Assembly: GCA_023459215.1 (NCBI GenBank)
Contig: JAEWVF010000096.1
Coordinates: forward strand, 1 to 49,757
DNA length: 49,757 bases
DNA from: Chloroflexota bacterium
Lineage (GTDB): Bacteria; Chloroflexota; Anaerolineae; Anaerolineales; Villigracilaceae
Reading direction: 5' to 3'
Shown: positions 16,357-24,614 of the stretch, one piece after another
How positions within the stretch are numbered: position 1 is the first letter of the stretch
How the letters are laid out: each line of letters opens with the position of its first letter
Position numbers and translations under genes: made by a program
The notes under the pieces: model-generated
The model's input: the letters and a program-made list of their open reading frames with translations, nothing else
Database searches by the model: none
What the model was told of the DNA's origin: nothing

Positions 16357-17529
16357 ATGAATAAAAAGACTGTAAAAGATATAGCCCTGAAGGGCAAGCG
16401 CGTTTTCATGCGTGTTGACTTCAATGTTCCGATGGCTGAAGGCAAAGTGACCGATGACAAGCGCATCAAGGCTGCCCTGCCGACCATCAAATATGTGCTC
16501 GAACAAGGCGCTTCGGTCTTGCTCGCCAGCCACCTGGGTCGCCCCAAAGGCGGGCCGGATCCGGAATTCAGCCTGAAACCCGCCGCTGAAGTTTTGGCTG
16601 GCCACCTCGGCGTCACGGTCAAGATGGCCCCGGATTGTGTTGGGCCGGAAGTCGAGGCCATGGCCAAGGCGCTCAAGCCCGGCGAAGTCATCCTGCTCGA
16701 AAATACCCGTTTCCACAAGGGCGAGGAGAAGAATGATCTCGACCTGGCCAAGCAGATGGCTGCGCTGGCTGATGTGTACGTCAACGATGCGTTTGGTTCG
16801 GCGCACCGCGCCCACTCCTCCACCGAAGGCATTGCCCGTTTCCTGCCGGCTGTTTCCGGGTTCCTGATGGAACAGGAACTGGAATACCTGGGACGCGCGG
16901 TGGCCAACCCTGAGCATCCCTATGTTGCCATCCTGGGCGGCGCAAAAATCAGCGACAAAATCCTGGTTGTTGAAACCCTGCTCTCGAAATGCGACAAGCT
17001 CATCATCGGCGGCGGCATGGCCAATACCTTCCTGGCGGCCAAGGGCTTGAATATGCAGGACAGCCTGGTCGAAGAAGCCTCGCTTGAAACCGCCAAGGCC
17101 CTGCTGGCCAAGTCGGGCGACAAACTCGTCCTGCCTGTGGATGCGGTTGTGGCAGACAAATTCGATGCCGAGGCCGCCAGCCAGGTGGTCGATGTGGACA
17201 AAATCCCGGCGGGCTGGCGCATGTTGGATGTCGGGCCGAAAACCATCGAAGCCTACAAAGCTGTCCTGGCGGACGCCAAGCTGGTTGTTTGGAATGGCCC
17301 GGTCGGTGTATTCGAGTTCCCCAAGTTTGCCGAAGGCACCTTTGCCCTGGCCAAACTGCTGGCTGAATCGAGCGCAACCACTGTGATCGGCGGCGGCGAC
17401 AGCGCCAGCGCGGTCAAGAAGGCTGGTGTTGCCAAACAGATGACGCACGTCTCGACCGGCGGCGGCGCGAGCCTGGAGTTCCTTGAAGGCAAGGAACTGC
17501 CCGGTGTGGCGGCGCTCAACGATAAGTAA
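16357..17529 (+). CDS. pgk: Phosphoglycerate kinase
   Basis: A 390-residue two-domain glycolytic kinase that transfers phosphate from 1,3-bisphosphoglycerate to ADP. The substrate-binding arginine motif is at MRVDFNVPM (about 19-27), the SHLGRPKG loop at about 59-66, and the nucleotide-domain ending TVIGGGDSASAVKK and STGGGASLEFLEG at about 345-380. Length and order are canonical. The start has AACGGAG upstream, just after the intercistronic hairpin. It shares its transcript with gap and would come under the same Rex control. An intrinsic terminator follows 15 nt after the stop. Confidence 0.97.
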   Translation: MNKKTVKDIALKGKRVFMRVDFNVPMAEGKVTDDKRIKAALPTIKYVLEQGASVLLASHLGRPKGGPDPEFSLKPAAEVLAGHLGVTVKMAPDCVGPEVEAMAKALKPGEVILLENTRFHKGEEKNDLDLAKQMAALADVYVNDAFGSAHRAHSSTEGIARFLPAVSGFLMEQELEYLGRAVANPEHPYVAILGGAKISDKILVVETLLSKCDKLIIGGGMANTFLAAKGLNMQDSLVEEASLETAKALLAKSGDKLVLPVDAVVADKFDAEAASQVVDVDKIPAGWRMLDVGPKTIEAYKAVLADAKLVVWNGPVGVFEFPKFAEGTFALAKLLAESSATTVIGGGDSASAVKKAGVAKQMTHVSTGGGASLEFLEGKELPGVAALNDK

Positions 17530-17544
17530 GCTGGATTTGTAATG

Positions 17545-17585
17545 AACAGGGTCAGCCGCGAGTGTGGCTGGCCCTGTTTTTCTTT
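17545..17585 (+). terminator. Intrinsic terminator after pgk
   Basis: A 13-bp stem with one G-T pair (AACAGGGTCAGCC against GGCTGGCCCTGTT) and an 8-nt loop, followed by a T-rich tract. It ends the gap-pgk transcript. Confidence 0.85.
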
Positions 17586-17609
17586 GTGATATATCCCCCA
17601 TTTTGTCCA

Positions 17610-17637
17610 TTGAAAAATGATTTTTGGCACGTATACT
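17610..17637 (+). promoter_or_regulatory. Sigma-70-type promoter for the gene at 17674
   Basis: TTGAAA (17610-17615), a 16-nt spacer and TATACT (17632-17637). Transcription would start near 17644, giving a 30-nt leader with AAGGAG 8 nt before the ATG. Confidence 0.7.
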
Positions 17638-17673
17638 ATCAATGTAAATTGACACCCAAAAAGGAGAGATTAG

Positions 17674-18213
17674 ATGGAACAAGAAATTTCGAACGTCCCC
17701 CCGGCGCCTAAAAAGAACAATACGGTTCTGATTGTTGTGGCGGTGGTGGTTGCCCTGTTATGCTGTTGTTGTATTTTGATCGTTGGCGGATTTGCCGTGC
17801 TCGGGCCGACGGTTGGTAATACCTTCGAATCCATCGAAGAGAGCCTCCCGTATGAGATGCCTTCAGAAGAAGAGCTTCCCTCGGTTGAGGACGTGCCATT
17901 TATCGAAGAGGATGGTGAAGGTTTTGTGCCCGATATGTCGGCTTATGTTCCTACGGGTGGTCTGGGCGATGAAATCCTGCGCACGGACACCTGGCTGAAT
18001 ATCACCTTCTCGGCAGCCATGGCCAATTGTGTGATCCCGGCGGACGGTGCTCAGAATACCGGCATCGAAGTCACCCAGAATCCGGATGGGGCCGGGGTTT
18101 GGGTCGAACGCTGGACGGTTCCCTGCGAAGGTGGTTCATCCAAGGCATTTGATATTACCTTTACGCCCGCTGATGGCGGTGGTACTGATATTTCCATTCA
18201 GTCGGCTGAATAA
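17674..18213 (+). CDS. Small anchored extracytoplasmic protein with a Cys4 membrane segment
   Basis: A 179-residue protein of unknown function. Residues 1-17 are polar (PPAPKKNN), and 18-47 form one long hydrophobic helix interrupted by four consecutive cysteines (LLCCCCI, about 29-35). A very acidic Pro/Glu linker follows (about 55-85) and then a compact 90-residue domain with two cysteines (CVIP and VPCEGG) that could form a disulfide outside the cell. The topology is probably N-in with the domain exported. The gene is monocistronic, with its own promoter and terminator. The cysteine run suggests acylation or metal/heme handling, but nothing proves it. Confidence 0.85.
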   Translation: MEQEISNVPPAPKKNNTVLIVVAVVVALLCCCCILIVGGFAVLGPTVGNTFESIEESLPYEMPSEEELPSVEDVPFIEEDGEGFVPDMSAYVPTGGLGDEILRTDTWLNITFSAAMANCVIPADGAQNTGIEVTQNPDGAGVWVERWTVPCEGGSSKAFDITFTPADGGGTDISIQSAE

Positions 18214-18233
18214 TTTTATGGGGTAGATCGAGA

Positions 18234-18267
18234 AGGACAGGCTGGAGCGAGCCTGTCCTTTTTTTGT
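18234..18267 (+). terminator. Intrinsic terminator
   Basis: A perfect 10-bp stem (AGGACAGGCT with AGCCTGTCCT) with a 6-nt loop and an eight-T tract. It closes the transcript of the gene ending at 18213. Confidence 0.92.
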
Positions 18268-18269
18268 TC

Positions 18270-18298
18270 TTGCAATTGAGCGCAAAAAATGTTAAAAC
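18270..18298 (+). promoter_or_regulatory. Promoter of the dihydrouridine synthase gene
   Basis: TTGCAA (18270-18275), a 17-nt spacer and TAAAAC (18293-18298), only 9 nt before the ATG. The predicted leader is a few bases and has no ribosome site, so the start is close to leaderless. Confidence 0.5.
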
Positions 18299-18307
18299 TA
18301 CGGCTCT

Positions 18308-19282
18308 ATGCCTGAAACCACTGCATCTTTCTTTGTTGGCTCTGTGCCTGTCTATGGGGATGTTATTCTCGCGCCGATGGACGGCTACTCCGATTGGCCT
18401 TTTCGCTCCCTGTGCCGCTCGCTCGGTTCGGCCATGAGCTATACCGAATTTGTCAAATCGGAGGATATCGTTCATCTTTTCCGCCGGGTGCGCGCCAAGA
18501 TGACCTTCGAAGAAGCGGAGCGGCCTGTGACTATTCAGATTTATGGCGATGATCCGCAGGTGATGCTGGAAGCGGCCTTGATTGCCCAGGATTTAGGCCC
18601 CGACATTATCGATGTCAACATGGGCTGCCCGGCCAAGAGCGTTGCCCATCGCGGCTGCGGCGTCGGGTTGATGCGCAATCCGCGCCGGGTGGGTGAAATT
18701 TTTGCCAAATTAACCGCCAATTTGCGCATTCCGGTTACGGGGAAGATTCGCCTGGGCTGGGATGACTGTATCAGCTACCGCGAAGTCGCTCATATTGCCG
18801 AAGATAACGGCGCGGCGCTCCTGGCTGTCCATGGGCGGACGAAGAATCAGGGTTACGGCGGCCAGGCCAATTGGGATGCGATCGCGGAGGTTAAATCGCT
18901 GGTCAAGATTCCCGTCATTGGTAATGGCGATGTGCGCCGGGTGGAAGATATCCAGAGAATGAAAGATCATACCGGCTGCGATGCAGTAATGATTGGCCGC
19001 GGTGCGATAGCCAACCCGTGGATTTTTGCCGGACTTGACCGCGAAGCGGTGACCCCGGAGCAGGTGCGACAGGCGATGCGCCAGCATCTCGAGAAAAATG
19101 TGGCCTTTTACGGTGATGAGGATGGAGAGCGTCTCTTCCGCAAACATGCCATGCACTATCTTGGCCTGCATTCACTTGACCGCGAGGCGCGAAAAAACAT
19201 TTTACGCAAGCGCCCTCCCGGCGAATATATGGATATTTTGCGCGAAATTGAACTGCAAATGGAAAGCGCCGCCCAGGAATAA
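18308..19282 (+). CDS. tRNA-dihydrouridine synthase
   Basis: A 324-residue FMN enzyme that reduces uridines in the tRNA D-loop. The FMN-binding opening LAPMDGYSDWPFR is at about 21-33, and the catalytic cysteine C107 lies in the family motif NMGCPAKSV. KIRLGWD (FMN/RNA contact), HGRTKNQGYGG and the phosphate-binding GNGDVRR and MIGRGAIANPW follow in order. It is closest in style to the DusB branch, but which uridine is modified cannot be read from sequence. The stop lies inside the loop of a strong bidirectional hairpin shared with the convergent proC. Confidence 0.94.
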   Translation: MPETTASFFVGSVPVYGDVILAPMDGYSDWPFRSLCRSLGSAMSYTEFVKSEDIVHLFRRVRAKMTFEEAERPVTIQIYGDDPQVMLEAALIAQDLGPDIIDVNMGCPAKSVAHRGCGVGLMRNPRRVGEIFAKLTANLRIPVTGKIRLGWDDCISYREVAHIAEDNGAALLAVHGRTKNQGYGGQANWDAIAEVKSLVKIPVIGNGDVRRVEDIQRMKDHTGCDAVMIGRGAIANPWIFAGLDREAVTPEQVRQAMRQHLEKNVAFYGDEDGERLFRKHAMHYLGLHSLDREARKNILRKRPPGEYMDILREIELQMESAAQE

Positions 19283-19298
19283 CCGGGCGGCGCTTTCC
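19261..19298. terminator. Bidirectional hairpin between dus and proC
   Basis: A perfect 14-bp GC-rich stem (19261-19274 with 19285-19298) and a 10-nt loop. The left arm is the last coding part of the dihydrouridine synthase gene, whose stop is in the loop. Only a weak T-rich tract follows on the plus strand, so it may work as a transcript end-stabiliser for both convergent genes. Confidence 0.65.
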
Positions 19299-19310
19299 AT
19301 TGGATTTTGC

Positions 19311-20171
19311 TTATTGGGTAACACCCGACTCGGGCGGATGGGTGGGCGCTTCCTTGCCGAGTTCGAGCGAGCGTTCATAGGCGGCCCAGATGGCGCGCGA
19401 GACAGCCGTGCGGAATCCGGCTTTTTCGAGGAAATACATCGCCTCGGCGGTTGTCCCGCCTGGGGATGTGACCTGGTTGCGCAGCGCGGCAACGTGCGTG
19501 TCGCCTTTTTGGTTGAGCGCTTCGTAATAGGCAACAGAACCCTTGATGGTTTCGAGTACCAGCTTTTCGGAAATGCGCCGGGCGAAACCCATATGCACCC
19601 CGGCGTCGATCATCGCCTCCATGAACAGGAAAACGTAGGCCGGGCCGGTGCCGGAAAGCGCGGTGGCCATGTCGAGATAATTCTCATCGTCAACCTCGAC
19701 CTGCTCGCCCAGCGCGCCCAGAATGTGCCGGGCGGTTTGTTTTTGTTCATCGCTGACAGCCTCCGATGCGATCCAGACTGTGATGCCGCGGCTGATCTGG
19801 GCCGGGGTATTGGGCATCGAACGGATGACGGCCTGGTGTCCCAGCCCCTTGCTGATTTTGGAGATTTTTGCCCCGGCGACGATGGACAGTACCAGCGCAT
19901 CTTCGCGGACGTGGCCCTTCAGGCTTTTGAGCACTTCGGTCAGGCGCTGCGGTTTAACGGACAGGATGACAACGTCGGCGCCATCTGCCGCCTGGTTGTT
20001 GTCGGTAAAGGGTTGTGTGCCGTATTTTTCGCGCAGTTCTTCCACGCGCTCGGTGCGGGCATCTGCGGTCAACAGGTTTTCAGGCCGCGAAAGCCCCTGG
20101 CGCAGCAGTCCCGCCAGCATGGCTTCTCCCATTGCGCCAGAGCCAATGAAGGCAATTTTCTTGGTCAGCAT
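19311..20171 (-). CDS. proC: Pyrroline-5-carboxylate reductase
   Basis: A 286-residue enzyme for the last step of proline synthesis, reducing pyrroline-5-carboxylate with NAD(P)H. The N-terminal dinucleotide loop is IAFIGSGAMGEAML (6-19), and the C-terminal dimer domain holds the signature from ALSGTGPAY to TSPGGTTAEA. Length is slightly above the usual 270 because of a C-terminal tail. The ATG at 20171 is chosen because AAAGGAG lies 9 nt upstream and the Rossmann strand begins at once; longer in-frame readings have no support. No proA or proB is present nearby. Confidence 0.95.
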   Translation of the reverse strand: MLTKKIAFIGSGAMGEAMLAGLLRQGLSRPENLLTADARTERVEELREKYGTQPFTDNNQAADGADVVILSVKPQRLTEVLKSLKGHVREDALVLSIVAGAKISKISKGLGHQAVIRSMPNTPAQISRGITVWIASEAVSDEQKQTARHILGALGEQVEVDDENYLDMATALSGTGPAYVFLFMEAMIDAGVHMGFARRISEKLVLETIKGSVAYYEALNQKGDTHVAALRNQVTSPGGTTAEAMYFLEKAGFRTAVSRAIWAAYERSLELGKEAPTHPPESGVTQ

Positions 20172-20266
20172 TGATACGTTCTCCTTTGGATGGATAACTT
20201 GCGCCAGGTATTGCGCGCAGGATTTGTTGGGGTTGGGGGTAATAAGCGGATAACCACATGCCGGTT

Positions 20267-21466
20267 CTAAACCGCCGGTTTCTCTCCCCTGGTGAGCCGC
20301 TCCCAGGTATTGAGCATTTCTTTTGTGCTGGCTTCCCAACTCTGGTTCTGCGAAGTTTGCAGGGTCGCTTCGCGGAAGGCCTGGTACAGTTGCGGATTGT
20401 TGGCGATGCGGGTCATTGCCTCTGCCAGCGCAGCTGCATCATTGGGCGGGACCAACAGGCCGGATATTTCATGGCGGATGATTTCTTTGACTCCGCCGCT
20501 GGCGGGGCCGATGATGGGCAGCCCGGCGCGGGTGGCCTCCAGCAGGGTCAGGGGACGCTGTTCTTTGGTCGAAGCTGTCACCAGGACATGCGCCTGGCGC
20601 AGGTGTTCACCCATTTCGGTGTAGGGAATGCGCCCCAGGATTTTCCCGCGCGGGTGGGTTTCTGCCCATTGATTGAGAATGGCTGCCTCCGGGCCTCCGC
20701 CGATAAAGGTGAAGGTCGCGTTTGGCAACTGCTCGTAAACGAGGTCGCAGGCTTGCAGCAGGGTGCGGATACCCTTATCGGCGGTCAACCTGCCGACATA
20801 CAGGAAGTTCACATTGCCATTTTCGATGGAAACTAATTCGGCTGGGAAGAATTGCTCCAGATCGACGCCGTTGTAGGCGGCTTGATGAATATTTTTCACG
20901 TCCCAGGCTCTTAAGTAGTTGGAAACATCGGGGGATGCCACCATCAGAACATCGTAGCTATTGTAGACCCAGACAAAAACCTTTTTCAATAAATAAATCA
21001 TACCGGGAATGCCCAGCCAGCGCACCTGCTCCTTGTAATCATCGGCGTAGGACAGGTAGTTGGTGTGGTAGATTGCCGAGGCGGGTATTTTCAATTTTCG
21101 GGCCAGCCTGATCCCGGGCCGGCTGAAAAAGCCCATGAAAAGCCGCTCCGGGCATTCGACGTGCAAGATGTCGGGTGCAAATTCAGAGATTTTCGCTTCC
21201 AGTTTTTGGAACGAGAACGGCTTGGGGTCGCGGGTGTAATCTACGTAATAGGGAATGCTCTCGAAAGGATGAACCGTAACCCCTGGCAGGATTTCGCCCA
21301 CATGATCCTTGTAATTGGGATACAGATGGCCGAGCGCCGAATAATCGGGAGCAAATACCTGTACCTGGTGTCCCCAGGCGCTAAGATATTCAAGTCGTTT
21401 GTGCAGACTGACTGTGACCCCCGAAATTTCGGGAAAATACCCCTCGCTGATGATCGAGATTTTCAT
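20267..21466 (-). CDS. GT4-family glycosyltransferase
   Basis: A 399-residue GT-B enzyme. The opening MKISIISEGYFPEISGVTVS with a glycine-rich turn is the acceptor domain of family 4 transferases that modify lipids or polysaccharides. The nucleotide-sugar domain has the E-x7-E motif (E-QRPLTLL-E near residue 315) and the strand NFLYVGRLTADKGI. The style resembles the MgtA/SqdX-like group making glycolipids, though the sugar and acceptor are not decidable. A GGAG site lies 4 nt before the ATG. Same strand as ruvA upstream and proC downstream, but terminators and spacing suggest separate units. Confidence 0.88.
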   Translation of the reverse strand: MKISIISEGYFPEISGVTVSLHKRLEYLSAWGHQVQVFAPDYSALGHLYPNYKDHVGEILPGVTVHPFESIPYYVDYTRDPKPFSFQKLEAKISEFAPDILHVECPERLFMGFFSRPGIRLARKLKIPASAIYHTNYLSYADDYKEQVRWLGIPGMIYLLKKVFVWVYNSYDVLMVASPDVSNYLRAWDVKNIHQAAYNGVDLEQFFPAELVSIENGNVNFLYVGRLTADKGIRTLLQACDLVYEQLPNATFTFIGGGPEAAILNQWAETHPRGKILGRIPYTEMGEHLRQAHVLVTASTKEQRPLTLLEATRAGLPIIGPASGGVKEIIRHEISGLLVPPNDAAALAEAMTRIANNPQLYQAFREATLQTSQNQSWEASTKEMLNTWERLTRGEKPAV

Positions 21467-21477
21467 CCATCTCCATT

Positions 21478-21504
21478 CATAAACAAACAGCCCGAGGCTG
21501 TTTG
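21478..21504 (-). terminator. Intrinsic terminator of ruvA
   Basis: On the minus strand, directly after the ruvA TAG, a perfect 9-bp stem (CAAACAGCC with GGCTGTTTG) with a 3-nt loop is followed by TTTA. It separates ruvA from the glycosyltransferase gene. Confidence 0.7.
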
Positions 21505-22083
21505 CTAGCGGTTGAAATATCCGAGCGCGACCCGCAGGCGTTCTTCAACGCCGCCGGGGGTATCTTTGGGGATGGCCTGGATGGCGGTTTGGGCCTCAAC
21601 AACGCTGTAGCCCAGGGCGGTCAGCGCCGCCAGGACTTCAGAGTCGGCGTCGCTCATGCTGGCGATCCGGCCCAGGGTGTCGGTTGGTTTGAGTCGATCC
21701 TGCAGGTACAGGACGATTTTTTGGGCGGTTTTTTTGCCGATGCCGGGCACGCGGCTGAGCAGTTCCGGCTCTTCGCTGAAGACGGCCCGTTGCACGGCAT
21801 CCAGGCTGAGGGTGGAAAGCACCGAGAGCGCCACTTTGGGGCCGACCCCGTCCACGCCCAGTAAGGTCAGGAAGAGCTGGCGCTCTTCGGCTGTCTCGAA
21901 TCCATACAGCGAGAGTTCGTTTTCGCGCACGATCAGGTGGGTGAACAGGAAGGTTTTTTCGCCGATTTTGAGCGATTCAATCAGGCTTTTGGCGGCAAAT
22001 ACGCGCAAACCCACACCGCCCAGGTCGATGATCAGGGCATTTTCTTCTTTGTGTTGGATTTCTCCATGCAGGGTGGCAATCAT
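21505..22083 (-). CDS. ruvA: Holliday junction branch-migration protein RuvA
   Basis: A 192-residue DNA-junction binding subunit of the RuvABC recombination complex. Domain I is an OB-fold (MIATLHGEI to about 62). Domain II carries two helix-hairpin-helix motifs (LLGVDGVGPKVAL and LSRVPGIGKKTAQKI, about 72-125), and domain III is a small three-helix RuvB-binding tail (about 145-192). ruvB and ruvC are not in the window. A TAAAAT box lies on the minus strand 6 nt before the ATG with no ribosome site, indicating a possible leaderless message. Confidence 0.96.
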   Translation of the reverse strand: MIATLHGEIQHKEENALIIDLGGVGLRVFAAKSLIESLKIGEKTFLFTHLIVRENELSLYGFETAEERQLFLTLLGVDGVGPKVALSVLSTLSLDAVQRAVFSEEPELLSRVPGIGKKTAQKIVLYLQDRLKPTDTLGRIASMSDADSEVLAALTALGYSVVEAQTAIQAIPKDTPGGVEERLRVALGYFNR

Positions 22084-22089
22084 GGCCTG

Positions 22090-22095
22090 ATTTTA
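22090..22095 (-). promoter_or_regulatory. -10 box for ruvA, probable leaderless start
   Basis: TAAAAT on the minus strand ends 6 nt before the ruvA ATG. A weak -35 (CTGGCT, 22113-22118) lies at 17 nt. Confidence 0.4.
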
Positions 22096-22130
22096 TCGCG
22101 TTTTTCCCCTAAAGCCAGGAGCCGTAAAAA

Positions 22131-22159
22131 TTGACTTGTCCGCTTTTCTGGCATATACT
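22131..22159 (+). promoter_or_regulatory. Strong sigma-70-type promoter for the HD protein gene
   Basis: TTGACT (22131-22136), a 17-nt spacer and TATACT (22154-22159), each one base from consensus. Transcription would start near 22166, 28 nt before the first likely ATG. Confidence 0.75.
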
Positions 22160-22193
22160 CTTTCCCGTTCAAAACTTCCCCACCCAAGAAAAG

Positions 22194-22766
22194 ATGGAAA
22201 TGATGATGACCGCATCTCAAGATTGCAACCTGCCCGGACGCCTGCTCCAGGCGATTCTTTTTGCCGCCGAGAAACACCGCGACCAGCGCCGCAAGGGGGT
22301 TGACCAGGCCCCTTATATCAACCATCCGATTGCCGTGGCTGAGATTCTGTGGCGGGTCGGTGAGATTCGGGACGAAGTGACCCTGCTTGCCGCTATTTTG
22401 CACGATACCGTTGAAGATACCGATACCACCCCCGAGGAGTTGGAACGCCTGTTTGGCGCGCAAGTGCGTTCTGTGGTCATGGAGGCTACTGACGATAAAT
22501 CCCTGCCCAAAGCCGAGCGCAAGCGCCTGCAAATCGAACATGCGCCGCACAAATCGGTGCCGGCCAGGGCGGTGAAGATTGCCGACAAAATCTCGAACCT
22601 GCGCGACATCACCCGCACCCCGCCGCCCGACTGGAGCGAAACACGCATCCGTGAATATGTTGTCTGGAGCGCCCAGGTGGTTGCCGGCCTGCGCGGATAT
22701 CATCCCGCGCTGGAGGCGGCTTTCGACGATATTTTGCTGGAAGCGAAGGAATTGGTCGGACTTTAG
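22194..22766 (+). CDS. Small single-domain HD hydrolase, ppGpp-hydrolase-like (MESH1/SpoT type)
   Basis: A 190-residue protein made only of the HD hydrolase domain found at the N-terminus of RelA/SpoT. Visible motifs are HRDQRRKGVDQAPYINHP (the R and H ligands), the HD pair in ILHDTVEDTDTT (the classical LLHDxVEDT), and KIADKISNLRD near the C-terminus, which holds the last metal-ligand Asp. No synthetase, TGS or ACT domain follows, so it resembles MESH1-type small alarmone hydrolases, which cut the 3'-pyrophosphate of ppGpp. The start could be 22194 or one of the next ATG codons (MEMMMT). Its stop overlaps the convergent histidine kinase gene by 4 nt. Confidence 0.85.
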   Translation: MEMMMTASQDCNLPGRLLQAILFAAEKHRDQRRKGVDQAPYINHPIAVAEILWRVGEIRDEVTLLAAILHDTVEDTDTTPEELERLFGAQVRSVVMEATDDKSLPKAERKRLQIEHAPHKSVPARAVKIADKISNLRDITRTPPPDWSETRIREYVVWSAQVVAGLRGYHPALEAAFDDILLEAKELVGL

Positions 22767-24595
22767 AAAACCAGTTTTTCTTCGGGGGAAACGCTCGTTC
22801 CGATGGTGAAATAAAAGACTGCCCCTTTTCCGACCGCCGCTTCCGCCCAGATTTTCCCGCCGTGGCGGGTGACAATGCGCTGGGAGGTTGCCAGGCCGAT
22901 ACCGGTGCCTTCGAACTCATCGGTGTGGTGCAGACGTTGGAAAACCCCAAATAATTTGCCGGAAAATTTCATATCGAACCCGGCGCCGTTGTCGCGCACG
23001 AAATAGATGATTTCATCGCCTTGTTGTAACCAGCCGACCTCGACCTCGGGCGGGTTGCTGTTGCGGCTGTATTTCACCGCATTTGAGAGCAGGTTGATGA
23101 AAACCTGGCGCAGCAAGGTTCGGTCGGCGCTGCAAACGGGCAGGTTTGCGCAGCGGAAATCGACATCGCGGCAGCCCGCATCCGCTTCGACGATTTGCCA
23201 GGCTTCTGCGACGATGGCGTTGGTATCAACTTCCTGACGGTTGATTTCGGCCCGGCTGGTGCGCGAGAAGGTTAATAGTCCATCAATCAGGGCGGCCATC
23301 TGGTTGGCCCCGGCGATGATTTTGCTCAGGAAGGTGCGGGCCGGCGGGGACATGTCCTCGGCGAAATCGTTGAGCAGGATGTGCGAGTAACCGCCGATGG
23401 CGCGCAGCGGGGAACGCAGGTCATGGGAAACGGTATAGGAGAAAGATTCAAGTTCCTTGTTGGCGGTTTCCAGTTCTGCGGTGCGCTGCCGGACCCTTTC
23501 CTCCAACTGGATGTTGAACAGGCGCAGGCTTTCCTCGGCCAGCTTTTTCTCGAAGATGTTTTCAAACAGGATGCCGGCGCTGTCTTCGGTGAGCGAGAAT
23601 ATCTTGACGTTATAGGCTTCGACCAGTTCGCCGTTTTCGTTGGTGATCAGCGACTCCAATTCGGTCGATTCGCCGCCCTGGATGACAGCCAGGCATTTTT
23701 GATTGAAATTTCTGGCACGAAAAATGTTGCCGGCCTGCTCCAGGGGCTGACCGATACTTTCTTCGGCGATTTTCCCGGCAAAAACCAGCGCCGCGGGGTT
23801 GGCGGCGGCGATGCGCAGCGATTGGGAATCCTGCAAATCACCGGCGCGCACAATGTACATGCCCACCTGCATGGTGTTGACGATGTCCGCGTATTGGCGC
23901 ACGGTTTCTTCGGCCTGCTCTCGTTCGATAATTTCGCGCTGGAGCTGGGTGTTGGCTTCCAGCAAATCCTGGGTGCGCTCGGCCACCCGCAGGTCAAGTT
24001 CCAGGTTCAGGTTACGCAGGTTTTTAATGGCGTTTTCAAGGGCATTGGCGGATAGCCAGGAAATCAGGGCAAAAAAGATAAAGGCAATGTAGGGCAGGGG
24101 TTGGGGAACCAGGTTGGCCGAGAGGGCCAGGTAGTTCAATTCCAGGATGGTTAAACCGGCAAAAATGAAGCTGAAATAGGGCCGCACCAAGACACTGGCC
24201 AAAAGAATCGGGATGGTAAAAACATACAGGCTGCGTCCGTCGATCAGCTCGCTGGCTTCATCGCTGAAGGCAAACGCCGCCAGCAGAAAGGCCAGGAACA
24301 GGAAGCCGGCCACCCCGTGGGCAAGTTTTCGGTTGAGAACATAAAAGAAGACATAACCCAAAAGAACTCCTGCGATCCAAAGGTAGAGTTGTCTTTTTTC
24401 CCAGTCGTTCATGCCCAATTCATCGCCCAGGAGCAGGTCGGCGCCCAGAGTCAGGATTAAGACCAGGGACGTTAACAGAAAAAGGCTGAACAAAATAATG
24501 TTCAGCAGCCGCCGACGGCGGGCATCGTCAGAATCGTTTGTTTTTACATCGAGAAGGATTTGTACGGTTTGACGGATTTTTTCAGCCTGAACCAT
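22763..24595 (-). CDS. Membrane PAS histidine kinase
   Basis: A 610-residue sensor kinase. Residues about 30-185 form six hydrophobic helices, then a coiled coil (about 190-235), a PAS-like domain (about 236-350), a second coil, and the kinase core. The phosphoaccepting H391 is in SYTVSHDLRSPLRAIGGY. The ATP domain has the N-box NLLSNAVKYS, G1-like DNGAGFDMKF and GTGIGLA motifs. The HisKA sequence with DLRSPL and FxGVFQRLH is the phytochrome-like/HWE-neighbour style. No response regulator adjoins it, so it is an orphan kinase. It follows the polyprenol-kinase-like gene by 19 nt, probably in one operon. Confidence 0.93.
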   Translation of the reverse strand: MVQAEKIRQTVQILLDVKTNDSDDARRRRLLNIILFSLFLLTSLVLILTLGADLLLGDELGMNDWEKRQLYLWIAGVLLGYVFFYVLNRKLAHGVAGFLFLAFLLAAFAFSDEASELIDGRSLYVFTIPILLASVLVRPYFSFIFAGLTILELNYLALSANLVPQPLPYIAFIFFALISWLSANALENAIKNLRNLNLELDLRVAERTQDLLEANTQLQREIIEREQAEETVRQYADIVNTMQVGMYIVRAGDLQDSQSLRIAAANPAALVFAGKIAEESIGQPLEQAGNIFRARNFNQKCLAVIQGGESTELESLITNENGELVEAYNVKIFSLTEDSAGILFENIFEKKLAEESLRLFNIQLEERVRQRTAELETANKELESFSYTVSHDLRSPLRAIGGYSHILLNDFAEDMSPPARTFLSKIIAGANQMAALIDGLLTFSRTSRAEINRQEVDTNAIVAEAWQIVEADAGCRDVDFRCANLPVCSADRTLLRQVFINLLSNAVKYSRNSNPPEVEVGWLQQGDEIIYFVRDNGAGFDMKFSGKLFGVFQRLHHTDEFEGTGIGLATSQRIVTRHGGKIWAEAAVGKGAVFYFTIGTSVSPEEKLVF

Positions 24596-24614
24596 TTCAC
24601 CTGTCCATATTGAA

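Noticed and set aside
16309..17682. 457-codon open frame antisense to pgk
   Set aside because: It mirrors pgk codon by codon and has low-complexity composition and no ribosome site or domain. High-GC third positions in the real gene produce such frames. The same applies to long antisense frames over murJ (26932-28086), proC (19098-20174), ltaE (7660-8736) and the S9 gene (48170-49177).
20190..20212. Direct repeat TTGCGC upstream of proC
   Set aside because: Two short copies 12 bp apart in GC-rich DNA; no third copy or dyad, too weak to call.
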